Source of the DNA: Nocardioides deserti
Lineage (GTDB): Bacteria; Actinomycetota; Actinomycetes; Propionibacteriales; Nocardioidaceae
Assembly: GCF_014266025.1 (NCBI RefSeq)
Contig: NZ_JACMYC010000008.1
Coordinates: 124,001 to 188,000, forward strand
Direction of reading: 5' to 3'
DNA length: 64,000 bases
Under the pieces are notes generated by a model. The model was given only the letters and a program-made list of their open reading frames with translations, had not been told where the DNA came from and searched no databases. This document shows positions 25,023 to 33,892 of the stretch, in pieces (positions within the stretch are counted from its first letter, which is position 1; the number at the start of each line of letters is the position of its first letter). Position numbers and translations under genes: made by a program.

Positions 25023-27565
25023 GGCTCCGGCCGCCGGGGCGCACGCAGACCGCTTCCCACCCGGCCGGCCGCGGCGGTGGTTGCCGTCCAGGCGTGCTGC
25101 GCCGCGATCCCGACCGCCAGCGACGCCAGCAGGGCCAGGAGGGGCCACCGGTCCTCGAGGTGGGGGTAGACCTGCCAATGGGTCAGGTAGGTCCACAGCG
25201 ACGCGCCAGCCACGGTGCCGCACGCGCGGGCCACCGCGGACGGCAGGCGCACGGTCGGCACCCACACCAGGACGAGCAGGCCGACCACGACCGCCGCCTC
25301 GCGGGCGGGGTCGCCGAAGAACCCGGGCACCGTGGACGCCAGCAGCAGCGAGACGACCGCCCGGTGCTGCCAGGAGGTCGCGCGGGCCGCCGCCCAGCCC
25401 AGGGCGACCAGCCACACCACGACGTGCGCGCGGTGGATCTCGTCACCACCACGCAGGGACACCAGGTCGTAGCGGGTCGTCAGCGCCGCGACGGCGAGCG
25501 CGACCGGGAACCAGAACGGCCAGCGCCGCTCGAGCTGGTGCACCCCCGGCAGTGCTACGAGGACGGCCGTGGCGAGCAGGAGGGCGACGACCGCCTCGAC
25601 GAACCACAGGTGCCACGCCGGCTCGGACCACGACGGCGGCCCGGCGACGCCGTTGAGGAGCAGCGCGGTGCGCCACGGGTACGCCCCGGCCACGATCGTC
25701 ATGGTGCCGACCCAGACCACCGTCGGCACGGCGATCCGGGCCGTGCTGCGCAGCAGCCGTCGGGCGCGCTCGGACGCGGAGGCGCCGGTGAGGTGGAACC
25801 GGGCGAGGTTGAAGCCGACCAGCCCCAGCAACAGGTGAGCGCCGCCGGTCAGGTCGAGGAGGTTTCCGTGGGTGGCGACGATCGCGGTGATCGCCAGCGC
25901 CCGGAGCAGCACGCCCGTCTCGACCGACCGGTTGCGCGGTCGCGGCCGCCGTGCCGCGTCACCGTCGCGCCGCAGCGCCTCCAGCTCGCCGACGGGACGC
26001 GCGTGCCAGCCGGCCGGCAGCGAGCCCAGCAGCTCCTCCAGGCGCACCGTCATCTCGACGTACGACAGCGAGTCGCCGCCGAGGGAGGCGAAGGTGTCGC
26101 CGTCGTCGACCCGCTCGGCACCCAGCACCAGCGCGAAGGTGCCGCGGACGTCTTCGGGCGCCGGCGGCCGGGCGTCCGCCGCGAGCGCCAGGACGGCGCG
26201 GGTGTCGGGCTTGCCGCTGGCCAGTCGCGGGAGCTCGAGGACGACGACGACCCGGACGGCCGACGGCGGTAGGGACGTGATCGCCCGCACCTTCGCGCCG
26301 ACCCGTGCCTCGAGCCGTCGGTCCTGCCCGGGTCGTCCCGCTCGCCCGGGCGGCTGCACGGCGACCACGAGCCGCTCGTCGTCTGAGGCGCAGCTGGCCA
26401 CCAGCCCGTCGTCGGCGAGCAGGTGGTCCACCCGGTCGAGGTCGACGCGCAAGCCGTAGACCTTGGCGAACCTCGCGGCCCGTCCGACGACCTCGACCAG
26501 CCCCGCGTCGTCGATCCGGGCGAGGTCGCCGGTGCGGAGCTCGGCCACCTCGCGAGGCCGCGCCAGGTCGGCCGGTGTGGTGGCGTACCCGAGCATCACG
26601 TTGGGGCCCGCGTAGACGAGCTCCCCGACCCCGGTCGACGGGTCCGGCGCGTCGATGCGCAGCCGACCACCGGGCACGGCGACGCCGACGGCGCTCGGGT
26701 GCTCCAGGGCCAGGTCGGGTGGGAGGTACGCCATCCGGGCGGTGGCCTCGGTCTGCCCGTACATCACGAACAGGTCGAACCCCTGGCGCTGGCCGAGCTC
26801 GGCGTACCGGCACACCCGCTCGGGCGCCATCCGGCCGCCGGCCTGGGTGAGGTACCGCAGGGACGGCAGCGCCTCGGCGCCGAACCCCACCCGGTCGAGA
26901 AGCTCGAAGGTGTGCGGCACCCCCGAGAGGGAGGTGACCCGCTGCTCGCGCACGAGGTCCCAGAAGCAGGCGTCGACCACGGAGAGCGACGTCAGCACGA
27001 CCCGGGCGCCGCGGACCAGGTGGCTGTGCAGGACCGAGAGGCCGTAGCAGTAGTGCAGGGGCAGCGTCGTCACGGCCACGTCGCTGTCGCGGACCGAGAG
27101 GTACTCCGCGATCGCCTCGGCGTTCGCCTGCACGCCCTCGGCGCCGAGCCGCACCAGCCGCGGGGAGCCGGTGGTCCCGGAGGTGGACAGCAGCAGCGCG
27201 AGGTCGGGGTGGAGGTCGTGCGCGCTGCGCTCGCGGCGTTCCTCGACCCGGCCGCCGCGCACCACGACGTCGGGGTCGTACGCCGCCACCAGCTCCGCCA
27301 CGGACTCGTCCCGGTCCGCGGTCAGCAGGACCACGTGGCCGGCCGCCAGCGCTCCGAGGTGGGCCACCACGGTGCCCAGGTCGTTGCCGGCCGCCACCAG
27401 GACCAGCCGGCGGGTCCCGCCGAGAGCCCGGCCGACCTCGTCGACGCGCGCCGCCAGCGCGGCGTAGCTCAGGACGCGGGTGCCCTCGACGAGCGCCGGA
27501 CGGTCGCCGAATCGGGCGAGGTCGGTCGCGAGGGCGACCCGTCGTGTCGGAGGACGGGAGAGCAC
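24914..27565 (-). CDS. Tripartite adenylation / carrier / membrane acyltransferase protein
   Basis: An 883-residue single-chain protein. Residues 1-455 are an ANL adenylation domain (LLLSTSGTTGSPRLVRL, FVMYGQTEATARM, LRTGDLARID, catalytic Lys in LASGKPDTRA). Residues about 472-532 are a carrier domain with the phosphopantetheine Ser499 in FASLGGDSLSYVEM. Residues about 548-850 are a multi-helix acyltransferase-3-like domain beginning RALAITAIVATHG, whose His is the likely catalytic residue. An Arg/Pro/Thr-rich tail overlaps fbpC. Substrate unknown; loading an acyl or amino acid on the carrier and passing it to an acceptor at or across the membrane is the simple reading. The GTG start lies 5 bp from an iron box with TATCCT 7-12 bases upstream, which suggests a leaderless transcript. 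Confidence 0.85.
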   Translation of the reverse strand: MLSRPPTRRVALATDLARFGDRPALVEGTRVLSYAALAARVDEVGRALGGTRRLVLVAAGNDLGTVVAHLGALAAGHVVLLTADRDESVAELVAAYDPDVVVRGGRVEERRERSAHDLHPDLALLLSTSGTTGSPRLVRLGAEGVQANAEAIAEYLSVRDSDVAVTTLPLHYCYGLSVLHSHLVRGARVVLTSLSVVDACFWDLVREQRVTSLSGVPHTFELLDRVGFGAEALPSLRYLTQAGGRMAPERVCRYAELGQRQGFDLFVMYGQTEATARMAYLPPDLALEHPSAVGVAVPGGRLRIDAPDPSTGVGELVYAGPNVMLGYATTPADLARPREVAELRTGDLARIDDAGLVEVVGRAARFAKVYGLRVDLDRVDHLLADDGLVASCASDDERLVVAVQPPGRAGRPGQDRRLEARVGAKVRAITSLPPSAVRVVVVLELPRLASGKPDTRAVLALAADARPPAPEDVRGTFALVLGAERVDDGDTFASLGGDSLSYVEMTVRLEELLGSLPAGWHARPVGELEALRRDGDAARRPRPRNRSVETGVLLRALAITAIVATHGNLLDLTGGAHLLLGLVGFNLARFHLTGASASERARRLLRSTARIAVPTVVWVGTMTIVAGAYPWRTALLLNGVAGPPSWSEPAWHLWFVEAVVALLLATAVLVALPGVHQLERRWPFWFPVALAVAALTTRYDLVSLRGGDEIHRAHVVVWLVALGWAAARATSWQHRAVVSLLLASTVPGFFGDPAREAAVVVGLLVLVWVPTVRLPSAVARACGTVAGASLWTYLTHWQVYPHLEDRWPLLALLASLAVGIAAQHAWTATTAAAGRVGSGLRAPRRPEPQRTAPGGGSVIATSPDSSTGRAPGTTLTATGVPTG

Positions 27566-27569
27566 CCAC

Positions 27570-27588
27570 TGAGGATAGGCGAACCTAA
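27570..27588 (-). promoter_or_regulatory. IdeR/DtxR-like iron box upstream of the tripartite synthetase
   Basis: TGAGGATAGGCGAACCTAA (plus strand) matches the IdeR consensus TTAGGTTAGGCTAACCTAA at 16 of 19 positions. It lies in the 55-bp gap between the P450 stop and the synthetase GTG and overlaps the probable -10 element TATCCT on the minus strand, so binding would block initiation. Confidence 0.8.
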
Positions 27589-27620
27589 CCTTGCTGCGGG
27601 CATCGTACGAGACGCTGATC

Positions 27621-28811
27621 TCAGTGGCTCGGTGTGAACCGGATCGGGAAGGACAGCGCGCCGGTGTTGCCGGAGACCGGCAGCCACCGCCCCGGGCCGT
27701 CGGGGACGGCGTCGGGCATCCGGCGCGCCAGCAGCGGCAGCGCGACGGCCATGTCGGTGCGCGCGACGTAGTGGCCCAGGCAGTGGTGGATGCCTGCGCC
27801 GAAGCCGTGGTGCGGCGGCCGCTCGGCGGTGATGTCGAACGCCGGCTCCGGCACCGCGCGCGGATCCGTGCCGGCGCTGTGGGAGAGCACCTGCACGATG
27901 CCGCCGGCGGGGACGTGCAGGCCGTCGAGGTCGACGTCCTCGACCGCCTCGCGGGTCACCCAGGTGACGGTCGGGTTCACCCGCATGACCTCCTCGACCG
28001 CATTACGGCCCAGCTCGGGACGCTCGGCGAGCAGCCGCCACTGGTCGGGGTGCTGCAGCAGGGTCTGCACGGCCAGGCCGATCTGGTTGCGGGTGGTCTC
28101 CATGCCGGCGAAGGCCAGGAAGACGAGCGCCACGTCGAGCTCGCGGCGGCTGAGCCGCTCGGCGCCGTCCGCGCCCTGGCTGGCCTGCACGAGCGCGGTC
28201 ACCAGGTCCTCGCGTGGGTGGGCCGCCCGGTCGGCGACGACCTCGTCGAGGTAGCCGGTCAGCCCCTCGATCGCCGCCTCGATCCGCGGCACCTGGTTGC
28301 CGACGTCGATCGAGAACGACGCGCCGAGGTCGTCGGCCCAGTGCGCCACCTGCTCCCAGTGGGACTCGTCGAGCCCGAGCAGCCGGCAGATGATCCGGGC
28401 GGCGTACGGCTCGGCGAGCTCGCTGATCAGCTCCACCTCGCCGCGTGGGGCGAACGCGTCGACGAGCTCCTCGGCGAGCTCCTGGAAGCCGGGCACCATC
28501 GCCTCGATCGAGCGCTTCTTGAACGCCGGGAGCATGAGCCGCCGGATCCGCGCGTGGTCGTCGCCCTCCAGGCTCAGCAGCGTCTCGCCCCACCAGTCGC
28601 TGAAGAGGCCGGAGTGGATGCCGTTCTGCTCCGGCCACCGGGCGTTGCCCTGGCGGAACCGCCGGTCGCGCAGCAGCGCCGACGCCTCGGCGTACCGCAG
28701 CACCGCCCAGCCCCACGTCGTCTCGACGTACCAGTCCTGCTCGCGGGCCGCGTGCACCTCCGCCGACGTGACGTCGAACGTCGGGTCGCCGAGGTCGAAG
28801 TGCCGCCTCAC
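27621..28811 (-). CDS. Cytochrome P450
   Basis: A 396-residue soluble bacterial P450. The I-helix oxygen-activating motif is FLAFAGMETTRNQ, the K-helix ExxR is in AVEEVMRVNP, and the heme Cys344 is in HGFGAGIHHCLGHY. The substrate is unknown. The GTG start overlaps the stop of the GNAT gene (GTGA), so it is co-translated in a LysE-GNAT-P450 operon. A ferredoxin and reductase partner are not in the immediate neighbourhood. Confidence 0.94.
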   Translation of the reverse strand: MRRHFDLGDPTFDVTSAEVHAAREQDWYVETTWGWAVLRYAEASALLRDRRFRQGNARWPEQNGIHSGLFSDWWGETLLSLEGDDHARIRRLMLPAFKKRSIEAMVPGFQELAEELVDAFAPRGEVELISELAEPYAARIICRLLGLDESHWEQVAHWADDLGASFSIDVGNQVPRIEAAIEGLTGYLDEVVADRAAHPREDLVTALVQASQGADGAERLSRRELDVALVFLAFAGMETTRNQIGLAVQTLLQHPDQWRLLAERPELGRNAVEEVMRVNPTVTWVTREAVEDVDLDGLHVPAGGIVQVLSHSAGTDPRAVPEPAFDITAERPPHHGFGAGIHHCLGHYVARTDMAVALPLLARRMPDAVPDGPGRWLPVSGNTGALSFPIRFTPSH

Positions 28812-29305
28812 GGCCGCACCATGCGGATGTGGAGGCCCTCCTCGGCCTGCTCGAACGCGCCGTCGGGGTGGTAGCCGTGGTTCTCGTAGAACCGGATGGC
28901 GCGCTTGTTGGGCTCGAGGACCCACAGGTACGACGGCGCGCCGCCGATCGTCGCCTCGAACAGCAGGTGGCCCAGGCCGGTGCCCCACCAGTGCGCCCGC
29001 ACGTAGAGCGCCAGCAGCGGCAGCCCCAGCTCGTCGGGCTCGCCCGCGCCGGCGAAGCCGACCAGGCCCTCGGGCGCCTCGGCCACCAGCGTGCGGTCGT
29101 GGAGCGCGACCATCTCGCGCCACACCTCGATCCGCTCGGCGAGGTGCTCCTCCCGGTCGGCGCGCACCTTCTCCGGCACCAGGTGCGCGTAGGACTCGTC
29201 CCAGGAGTCCACGTGCAGCTGTCCGAGCGCCTCGGCGTCGTCGAGGACGGCCGGGCGGATCGTCACGCCGTCCGCGTGGTCCTCGGGGTGGGGGGTGGAG
29301 CTCAT
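28808..29305 (-). CDS. GNAT-family N-acetyltransferase
   Basis: A 165-residue acetyltransferase. It begins MSSTPHPEDHADGVTIRPA, has the acetyl-CoA loop in RAHWWGTGLGHLLFEAT, and ends NKRAIRFYENHGYHPDG, the usual C-terminal part of the fold. The ATG at 29305 overlaps the LysE stop; upstream in-frame codons are Arg/Gly-rich and belong to the LysE region. The target is unknown, perhaps a small amine given the exporter next door. Confidence 0.88.
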   Translation of the reverse strand: MSSTPHPEDHADGVTIRPAVLDDAEALGQLHVDSWDESYAHLVPEKVRADREEHLAERIEVWREMVALHDRTLVAEAPEGLVGFAGAGEPDELGLPLLALYVRAHWWGTGLGHLLFEATIGGAPSYLWVLEPNKRAIRFYENHGYHPDGAFEQAEEGLHIRMVRP

Positions 29306-29931
29306 CCGACCATCGTATGGAGGGCCAGCCCAGCGACCACGACCGCGGACCCCAGCCCGGTCAGCAGGCGGCCGTGCGGACCCGTCACCGCGCGGCCCAG
29401 CAGCGCGCCCCCGCCAGCGAGCAGCAGCTGCCACGACGCGCTCGCCACCAGCGCGGCCACCACGAACACCGTCCCCTCGGCCGCACCGTCGGTCAGGTCG
29501 CGGCCCAGCACGACGGCGGCGAAGTAGACCACCGTCGTCGGGTTCACCGCCGTGATCCCCACGAAGAGCGCGTACGCCGTGCGCGGGCGCAGCGGGACCA
29601 CCTCAGGGTCGGCGCCGTCCCGCGCGCCAGGGCTTTGGAGAGCGGGGCGCAGGGCCCCTCGGGCCATCAGGGCCGCCACGACGAGCAGCACCAGGCCAGA
29701 GCCGGTGCGCAGGGCGTCCTGGGCGGGGGCGAGCAGCGCGGACAGGGCCGTCCCCGCGACGACCGCCAGCGCGGCGTACGCACCGTCGACGGAGGCGATC
29801 CCGAGTGCCGCCGCCGCGCCCGTGCGCCAGGAGGTCCGGGCGGTGAGCGCGACAAGGTACGCGCCGACCGCGCCGATCGGCACCGCGATCGCCCAGCCGG
29901 TGACCAGACCGGAGACGACGACCTCGCGCAC
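29302..29931 (-). CDS. LysE-family exporter
   Basis: A 209-residue six-helix membrane protein. The N-terminal GWAIAVPIGAVGAYLVAL and the central GITAVNPTTVVYFAAVV fit the LysE/RhtB amino-acid exporter family, where a PxGP/NP pair is typical. It is first of three coupled genes (LysE, GNAT, P450). It starts at GTG, head to head with the MBL-fold gene 56 bp away. Confidence 0.85.
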   Translation of the reverse strand: MREVVVSGLVTGWAIAVPIGAVGAYLVALTARTSWRTGAAAALGIASVDGAYAALAVVAGTALSALLAPAQDALRTGSGLVLLVVAALMARGALRPALQSPGARDGADPEVVPLRPRTAYALFVGITAVNPTTVVYFAAVVLGRDLTDGAAEGTVFVVAALVASASWQLLLAGGGALLGRAVTGPHGRLLTGLGSAVVVAGLALHTMVG

Positions 29932-29987
29932 GGCCCCGATGGTGAGGGCTATGGGCGTGCTCCCGCACGCGCTTTACGGTGGGCGTC

Positions 29988-30626
29988 ATGCGGATCACCA
30001 AGCTCGGGCACGCCTGCGTACGGATCGAGCACGAGGGCACGACCGTCGTCCTGGACCCCGGTGGCTTCACCGCCCCGGACGCCGTCGACGGCGCCGACGC
30101 GGTGCTCGTCACCCACGAGCACCCCGACCACTACGTCGCCGACACGTTGCGCCGGGCGGACGCGCCCGTGCACACGATCGAGGGCGTCGCCGCGCACGTC
30201 CGCTCCGACGCTCCGGACCTGGTCGAGCGGCTGCAGGTCGTCGCGCCGGGGGAGTCGTTCACCGTCGGGTCCATCTCGGTGCGGGCCGTCGGCGAGCTGC
30301 ACGCGGTGATCCACCCCGAGCTGCCGCGGATCACCAACTCCGGCTACCTGCTCGACCTCGGCGGCACGAAGGTCTTCCACCCCGGCGACGCGCTCACCGG
30401 CCCGGGCGAGCCGGTCGACCTGCTGCTCGTCCCCGTGTCCGCGCCGTGGCTCCGCGTCGCCGAGGCCATCGACTTCGCCCGCGAGGTCGGCGCCCCCCGC
30501 AACCTCGCCATCCACGACCGGGTCTACTCCGAGGCCGGCCTCGGCATCGTGGACGGCCACCTCCAGCGCTTCCTCGAGCCCGCCGGTCAGACCTACACCC
30601 GCCTCCCCGACGGCCACGACCTCTGA
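29988..30626 (+). CDS. MBL-fold metal-dependent hydrolase
   Basis: A 212-residue UlaG-like metallo-beta-lactamase-fold protein. It starts MRITKLGHACVRIEHEGTT and has the metal motif THEHPDHY (HxHxDH) and a later GDALTGPG (metal Asp) and AIHDR. Substrate unknown. The ATG at 29988 has GGTGGG upstream; a GTG nine bases earlier is possible. Confidence 0.88.
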   Translation: MRITKLGHACVRIEHEGTTVVLDPGGFTAPDAVDGADAVLVTHEHPDHYVADTLRRADAPVHTIEGVAAHVRSDAPDLVERLQVVAPGESFTVGSISVRAVGELHAVIHPELPRITNSGYLLDLGGTKVFHPGDALTGPGEPVDLLLVPVSAPWLRVAEAIDFAREVGAPRNLAIHDRVYSEAGLGIVDGHLQRFLEPAGQTYTRLPDGHDL

Positions 30627-30635
30627 CGCGCCCCT

Positions 30636-30679
30636 CCCGCTGGTCGAGCAGCGAGCCCTGGCGAGCGTCGACCAGACCC
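30636..30679. repeat. Left outer inverted repeat of the DUF222/HNH unit
   Basis: 44 bp starting CCCGCTGGTCGAGCAGCGA. Its reverse complement recurs at 32414-32457 with only two mismatches, 1.8 kb away, with the DUF222/HNH pseudogene between. A truncated copy lies at 57993-58010. The gap 30627-30913 holds this, the inner repeat and no supportable gene. Confidence 0.85.
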
Positions 30680-30757
30680 CTGGCAGCCGACCTTCGGCCT
30701 CGAGGCCGTGGGTGGTCGCGGTGAGAGCAGCGATGAGGGGAGGTACGCCGTTGCTCA

Positions 30758-30780
30758 CGGCTGCTTCCCGGCTCACGGCG
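30758..30780. repeat. Left inner inverted repeat of the DUF222/HNH unit
   Basis: 23 bp starting CGGCTGCTTCCCGGCTC, present as an exact reverse complement at 32264-32286. It lies inside the outer pair, so the two pairs are nested around the pseudogene. Confidence 0.8.
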
Positions 30781-30913
30781 GGCGGCCGGTTGGGGAGGGT
30801 CGCCAGGCCCGTCTCGAAACGCGGCGGGAAACTCATCAGATGTGGCGTCCACATAGTGGCTGACCTGGGGAAACAGCGCCGTCACTGTCGGTGGTCGCTG
30901 CTTGAGTGGACCC

Positions 30914-32178
30914 ATGGCCAAGGAGTTCCGACACAGTGCGCACCCGGTGTGGCGCGCGGTGGCGAAGCCCGCCCAAGAAGGTCACGGCTGCAGGTTCGCA
31001 GGTGTGGTCGATGTCGGATGACGAGGTCGCCGAGGCGCTCCTCGAGGCCACCCGGCTGCGTGCTCGCGTAGAGGCGCTCGAGCTGCGCCTCGCGGCCGAG
31101 GCCGACCGTCGCGCCGTCGGCGACAAGGTCGGTGCCACCGATACCGCGTCCTGGTGGAGCCACGAGACGAAGCAGGACCGGCCCGCAGCGAAGCGACGCA
31201 TGCGGCTGGCCGAGTCCATCGACCGCCATTCACTCACCGCAGCCGCTGTGGCCGGGGGCGCGATCAGCGCTGACCACGCCCGGATCATCACCGAGTGCGT
31301 CGACCGGCTGCCCGACGACCTCGAGGACCCGACCATCCCCGAGCGCGCCGAGAAGCACCTCCTGACCGAGGCGCTGGACCTGGACCCGAAGTCGCTGGCG
31401 ATCCTCGCCAAGCACGTCCTGACCGTCGTGGCACCCGAGATCGGCGAGGAGCGCGACGCCCGAGCGCTGGAGCGCGAGGAGCGCGAGGCACGCGCGAACG
31501 CGTGGCTGACGATGGCGCCGGACGGGAAGGGCAGCTACCGCGGGAAGTTCTCCATCCCGACCCTGCAGGGCGCGATGCTGAAGAAGATGCTGCTCGCGTT
31601 TGCGGCGCCGAAGCATCAGGCCAGCAAGAAAGCTGACGAGGACGCGCCGGAGGTCCTTGGAGCGCCGACCGTCATCGGAGCGGATGGGGGATGCGTTCTG
31701 CGAGCTCATCGAACGCCTGCCAGCGGACGAGCTGCCGAAGGTGGGCGGTCTCAACGCCTCCATCGTGGTGTCGATCGACTTCACCGGGCTGAAGAGCGGC
31801 GTCGGCCGGGCGGTCCTCGCGACCGGCGAACCCATCTCTGCCTCCCTGGCCCGGCGGATGGCGTGTGAGGCCGGCTTGATCCCCGCCGTGCTGGGTAGCC
31901 GGTCCGAGCTCCTCGACCTCGGCCGCACCGCCCGCCTGTTCAACGGCGCCCAACGCCTCGGCCTCGTCGTCACCCAACGGGTCTGCACCGTCCTCGGCTG
32001 CGACTGGCCCGCCCACCTCTGCCACGCCCACCACGACGACAGCTGGTTCTCCGGCGGCGAGACGAACTTCGACGAGGCAAGGCTGCTGTGTCCCCGCCAC
32101 CACGCCCGCATCCACGACCCACGGTTCGAGACCACGATCCACCCCGACAACCAGGTCACCTTCCACATGCGGACCTAG
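30914..32178 (+). pseudogene. DUF222/HNH endonuclease-like gene (13E12 type) with two frameshifts
   Basis: Three frames together give one family-length protein. From ATG 30914 the frame reads MAKEFRHSAHPVWRAVAK, then stops near 31020. A second frame carries VWSMSDDEVAEALLEATRL and the DUF222 region (TASWWSHETKQDRPAAKRRM) to about 31670. A third continues with MGDAFCELIERLPADELPK and the HNH part (CDWPAHLCHAHHDDSW, LLCPRHHARIHD) to the stop at 32178. The shifts fall near 30990-31005 and 31660-31680. The family is multicopy in Nocardioides and mycobacteria; nuclease activity is predicted from the HNH motif only. Sequencing error at two sites is less likely than decay. Confidence 0.85.
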
Positions 32179-32263
32179 ATGTGATGACCAGGCACCTGCC
32201 CGCCGACCGCAACCCACCCGTCGCCCCCTTTGCCCACCGCAACCACAGCGGTCGACCTCAGTG

Positions 32264-32286
32264 CGCCGTGAGCCGGGAAGCAGCCG
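32264..32286. repeat. Right inner inverted repeat of the DUF222/HNH unit
   Basis: Exact 23-bp reverse complement of 30758-30780. Confidence 0.8.
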
Positions 32287-32363
32287 CGCCCAAGCGCCTC
32301 GACCACGACGGCGCGCAACCAGCCCTCTCCATGACTCTCCTTGCAGCGCACCACCCGCCGGCC

Positions 32364-32397
32364 GGACGACCACCGCGAGAGGACGACCACCGCGAGA
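32364..32397. repeat. Perfect 17-bp tandem duplication
   Basis: GGACGACCACCGCGAGA occurs twice head to tail, between the right inner and right outer inverted repeats. Confidence 0.85.
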
Positions 32398-32413
32398 CCC
32401 TGCGCACCTCACT

Positions 32414-32457
32414 GGGTCTCGTCGACGCTCGCCAGGGTTCGCTGCTCGACCAGCGGG
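32414..32457. repeat. Right outer inverted repeat of the DUF222/HNH unit
   Basis: Reverse complement of 30636-30679 at 42 of 44 positions. It ends eight bases before the stop codon side of menF, so the unit lies exactly between the MBL-fold gene and menF. Confidence 0.85.
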
Positions 32458-32465
32458 GGGAGTGG

Positions 32466-33752
32466 TCAGTCGGCGAGGGCGTCGCGGACGGGGACGAACT
32501 TGGCCTGCGACTCGGCGAGCTCGGACTCGGGATCGGAGTCGGCGACGACCCCGCAGCCGGCGAAGAGTCGGACGGTGTCGCCCTCGTGGAAGCCCGAGCG
32601 CAGGGCGATGCCCCACTCGCCGTCGCCGGAGGCGTCCATCCAGCCGACGGGGCCGGCGTACCGACCGCGGTCCATGCCCTCGATCCGCGCGATGAGCGCG
32701 GTCGCCTCGGGGGTGGGGGTGCCGCCGACGGCGGCGGAGGGGTGGAGCGCCTCGGCGAGCTGCAGCGAGGAGACGGTGGCGGCGTCGTGCACGACGCCGT
32801 TGACGTCGGTGGCCAGGTGCATGACGTTCGGCAGGTGCAGCACGAACGGCGCCTCGGGGACGTTCATCGATGAGCAGTGCGGCTCGAGCGCGTCGGCGAC
32901 CGAGCGGACGGCGTACTCGTGCTCCTCGAGGTCCTTCGACGACCGCGCCAGCGTCGCGGCCAGCGCGAGGTCGCGCTCGTCGTCGCCGGTGCGGCGGATG
33001 GTGCCGGCCAGCACGCGCGAGGTGACCAGGCCGCGCTCGCGGCGCACCAGCATCTCGGGCGTCGCGCCGAACATCCCGTCGACGTGGAAGGTCCAGCACA
33101 TCGGGTAGCCGCTCGCGAGCCGCCGCAGCGGCCAGCGCACGTCCAGGGGGTCGGCGGCGGTCGCGATCAGGTCGCGGGCGAGCACCACCTTCTCCAGCTC
33201 CCCGCCCGCGATCCGGGTGACGGCGTCGGCGACGACGGTCATCCAGCGCTCGCCGTCGAGCGCGCCGTCGGCGAAGGTCAGCCCGACGGGCGGAGGGGGT
33301 ACGTCGCGGACGCGGACGTCCGCGTCGACCTCCGGTCCGTCGGCCGGCGAGACGGTGGTGACCCAGGTCCGGTCGCCGCGGCGACCGACGACGACCGACG
33401 GCACGACGAGCACCGAGTCACCGGGCTCGTCGGCGAAGGCGAACGTCCCGAAGGAGACCAGGCCGGTCCCCGGCTCCTGCACCTCGTCGACCACGTCCGT
33501 GCGGGCAACGGTCTCGCTCCACCACTTCGCGGCGTCGGCGAAGCGGGTGGGCCCCTGCGTCCGCAGCTCCGCGGCCACGCCCCAGCCGACGAGTCCCTCG
33601 CCGCGGCGCAGCCAGGTGACCGGCGCGTCCGCGGGGAGGAGGTCGAGCAGCGAGCTGCCCGGCGACGAGGGGGAGTCCGGCTCGATCGCCGTGGTCCGCG
33701 CGACCAGCCGGCCTGCGGACACCTGCTCGTCCGGAGCCGTACGGGTGGTCAC
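32466..33752 (-). CDS. menF: Isochorismate synthase
   Basis: A 428-residue chorismate-binding enzyme converting chorismate to isochorismate, the substrate of MenD. The C-terminal half has the conserved KVVLARDL, FGATPEML, LAGTIRRTGDD and LHPSAAVGGTPTPEA, and ends with the active-site GIALRSGF and FAGCGVVADSDPE. It starts at GTG 33752. It lies apart from menADEC but beside menG. No 2,3-dihydroxybenzoate or salicylate genes flank it, which favours a menaquinone role over a siderophore role. Confidence 0.92.
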   Translation of the reverse strand: MTTRTAPDEQVSAGRLVARTTAIEPDSPSSPGSSLLDLLPADAPVTWLRRGEGLVGWGVAAELRTQGPTRFADAAKWWSETVARTDVVDEVQEPGTGLVSFGTFAFADEPGDSVLVVPSVVVGRRGDRTWVTTVSPADGPEVDADVRVRDVPPPPVGLTFADGALDGERWMTVVADAVTRIAGGELEKVVLARDLIATAADPLDVRWPLRRLASGYPMCWTFHVDGMFGATPEMLVRRERGLVTSRVLAGTIRRTGDDERDLALAATLARSSKDLEEHEYAVRSVADALEPHCSSMNVPEAPFVLHLPNVMHLATDVNGVVHDAATVSSLQLAEALHPSAAVGGTPTPEATALIARIEGMDRGRYAGPVGWMDASGDGEWGIALRSGFHEGDTVRLFAGCGVVADSDPESELAESQAKFVPVRDALAD

Positions 33753-33892
33753 CCGCCGAGCCTACCCGCGGGTCCGGCGCCGACCGCCGCCCAGGCGGAC
33801 CCGCTCAGGAACGCCTCAGGGCGGCCGGTTAGCGTCCCGGGGGCGCCCGAGAGCGTCGCCCCGCCCCACCGCCAGCACCCAGGAGAACCCTC

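Noticed and set aside
28812-29123. N-terminal extension of the P450
   Set aside because: The added residues are Arg/Gly-rich and lie within the GNAT gene; the GTG overlapping the GNAT stop fits the family length.
32466-33752. Siderophore (2,3-dihydroxybenzoate or salicylate) role for the isochorismate synthase
   Set aside because: No isochorismatase, salicylate or NRPS genes flank it and no iron box precedes it; menG is adjacent.
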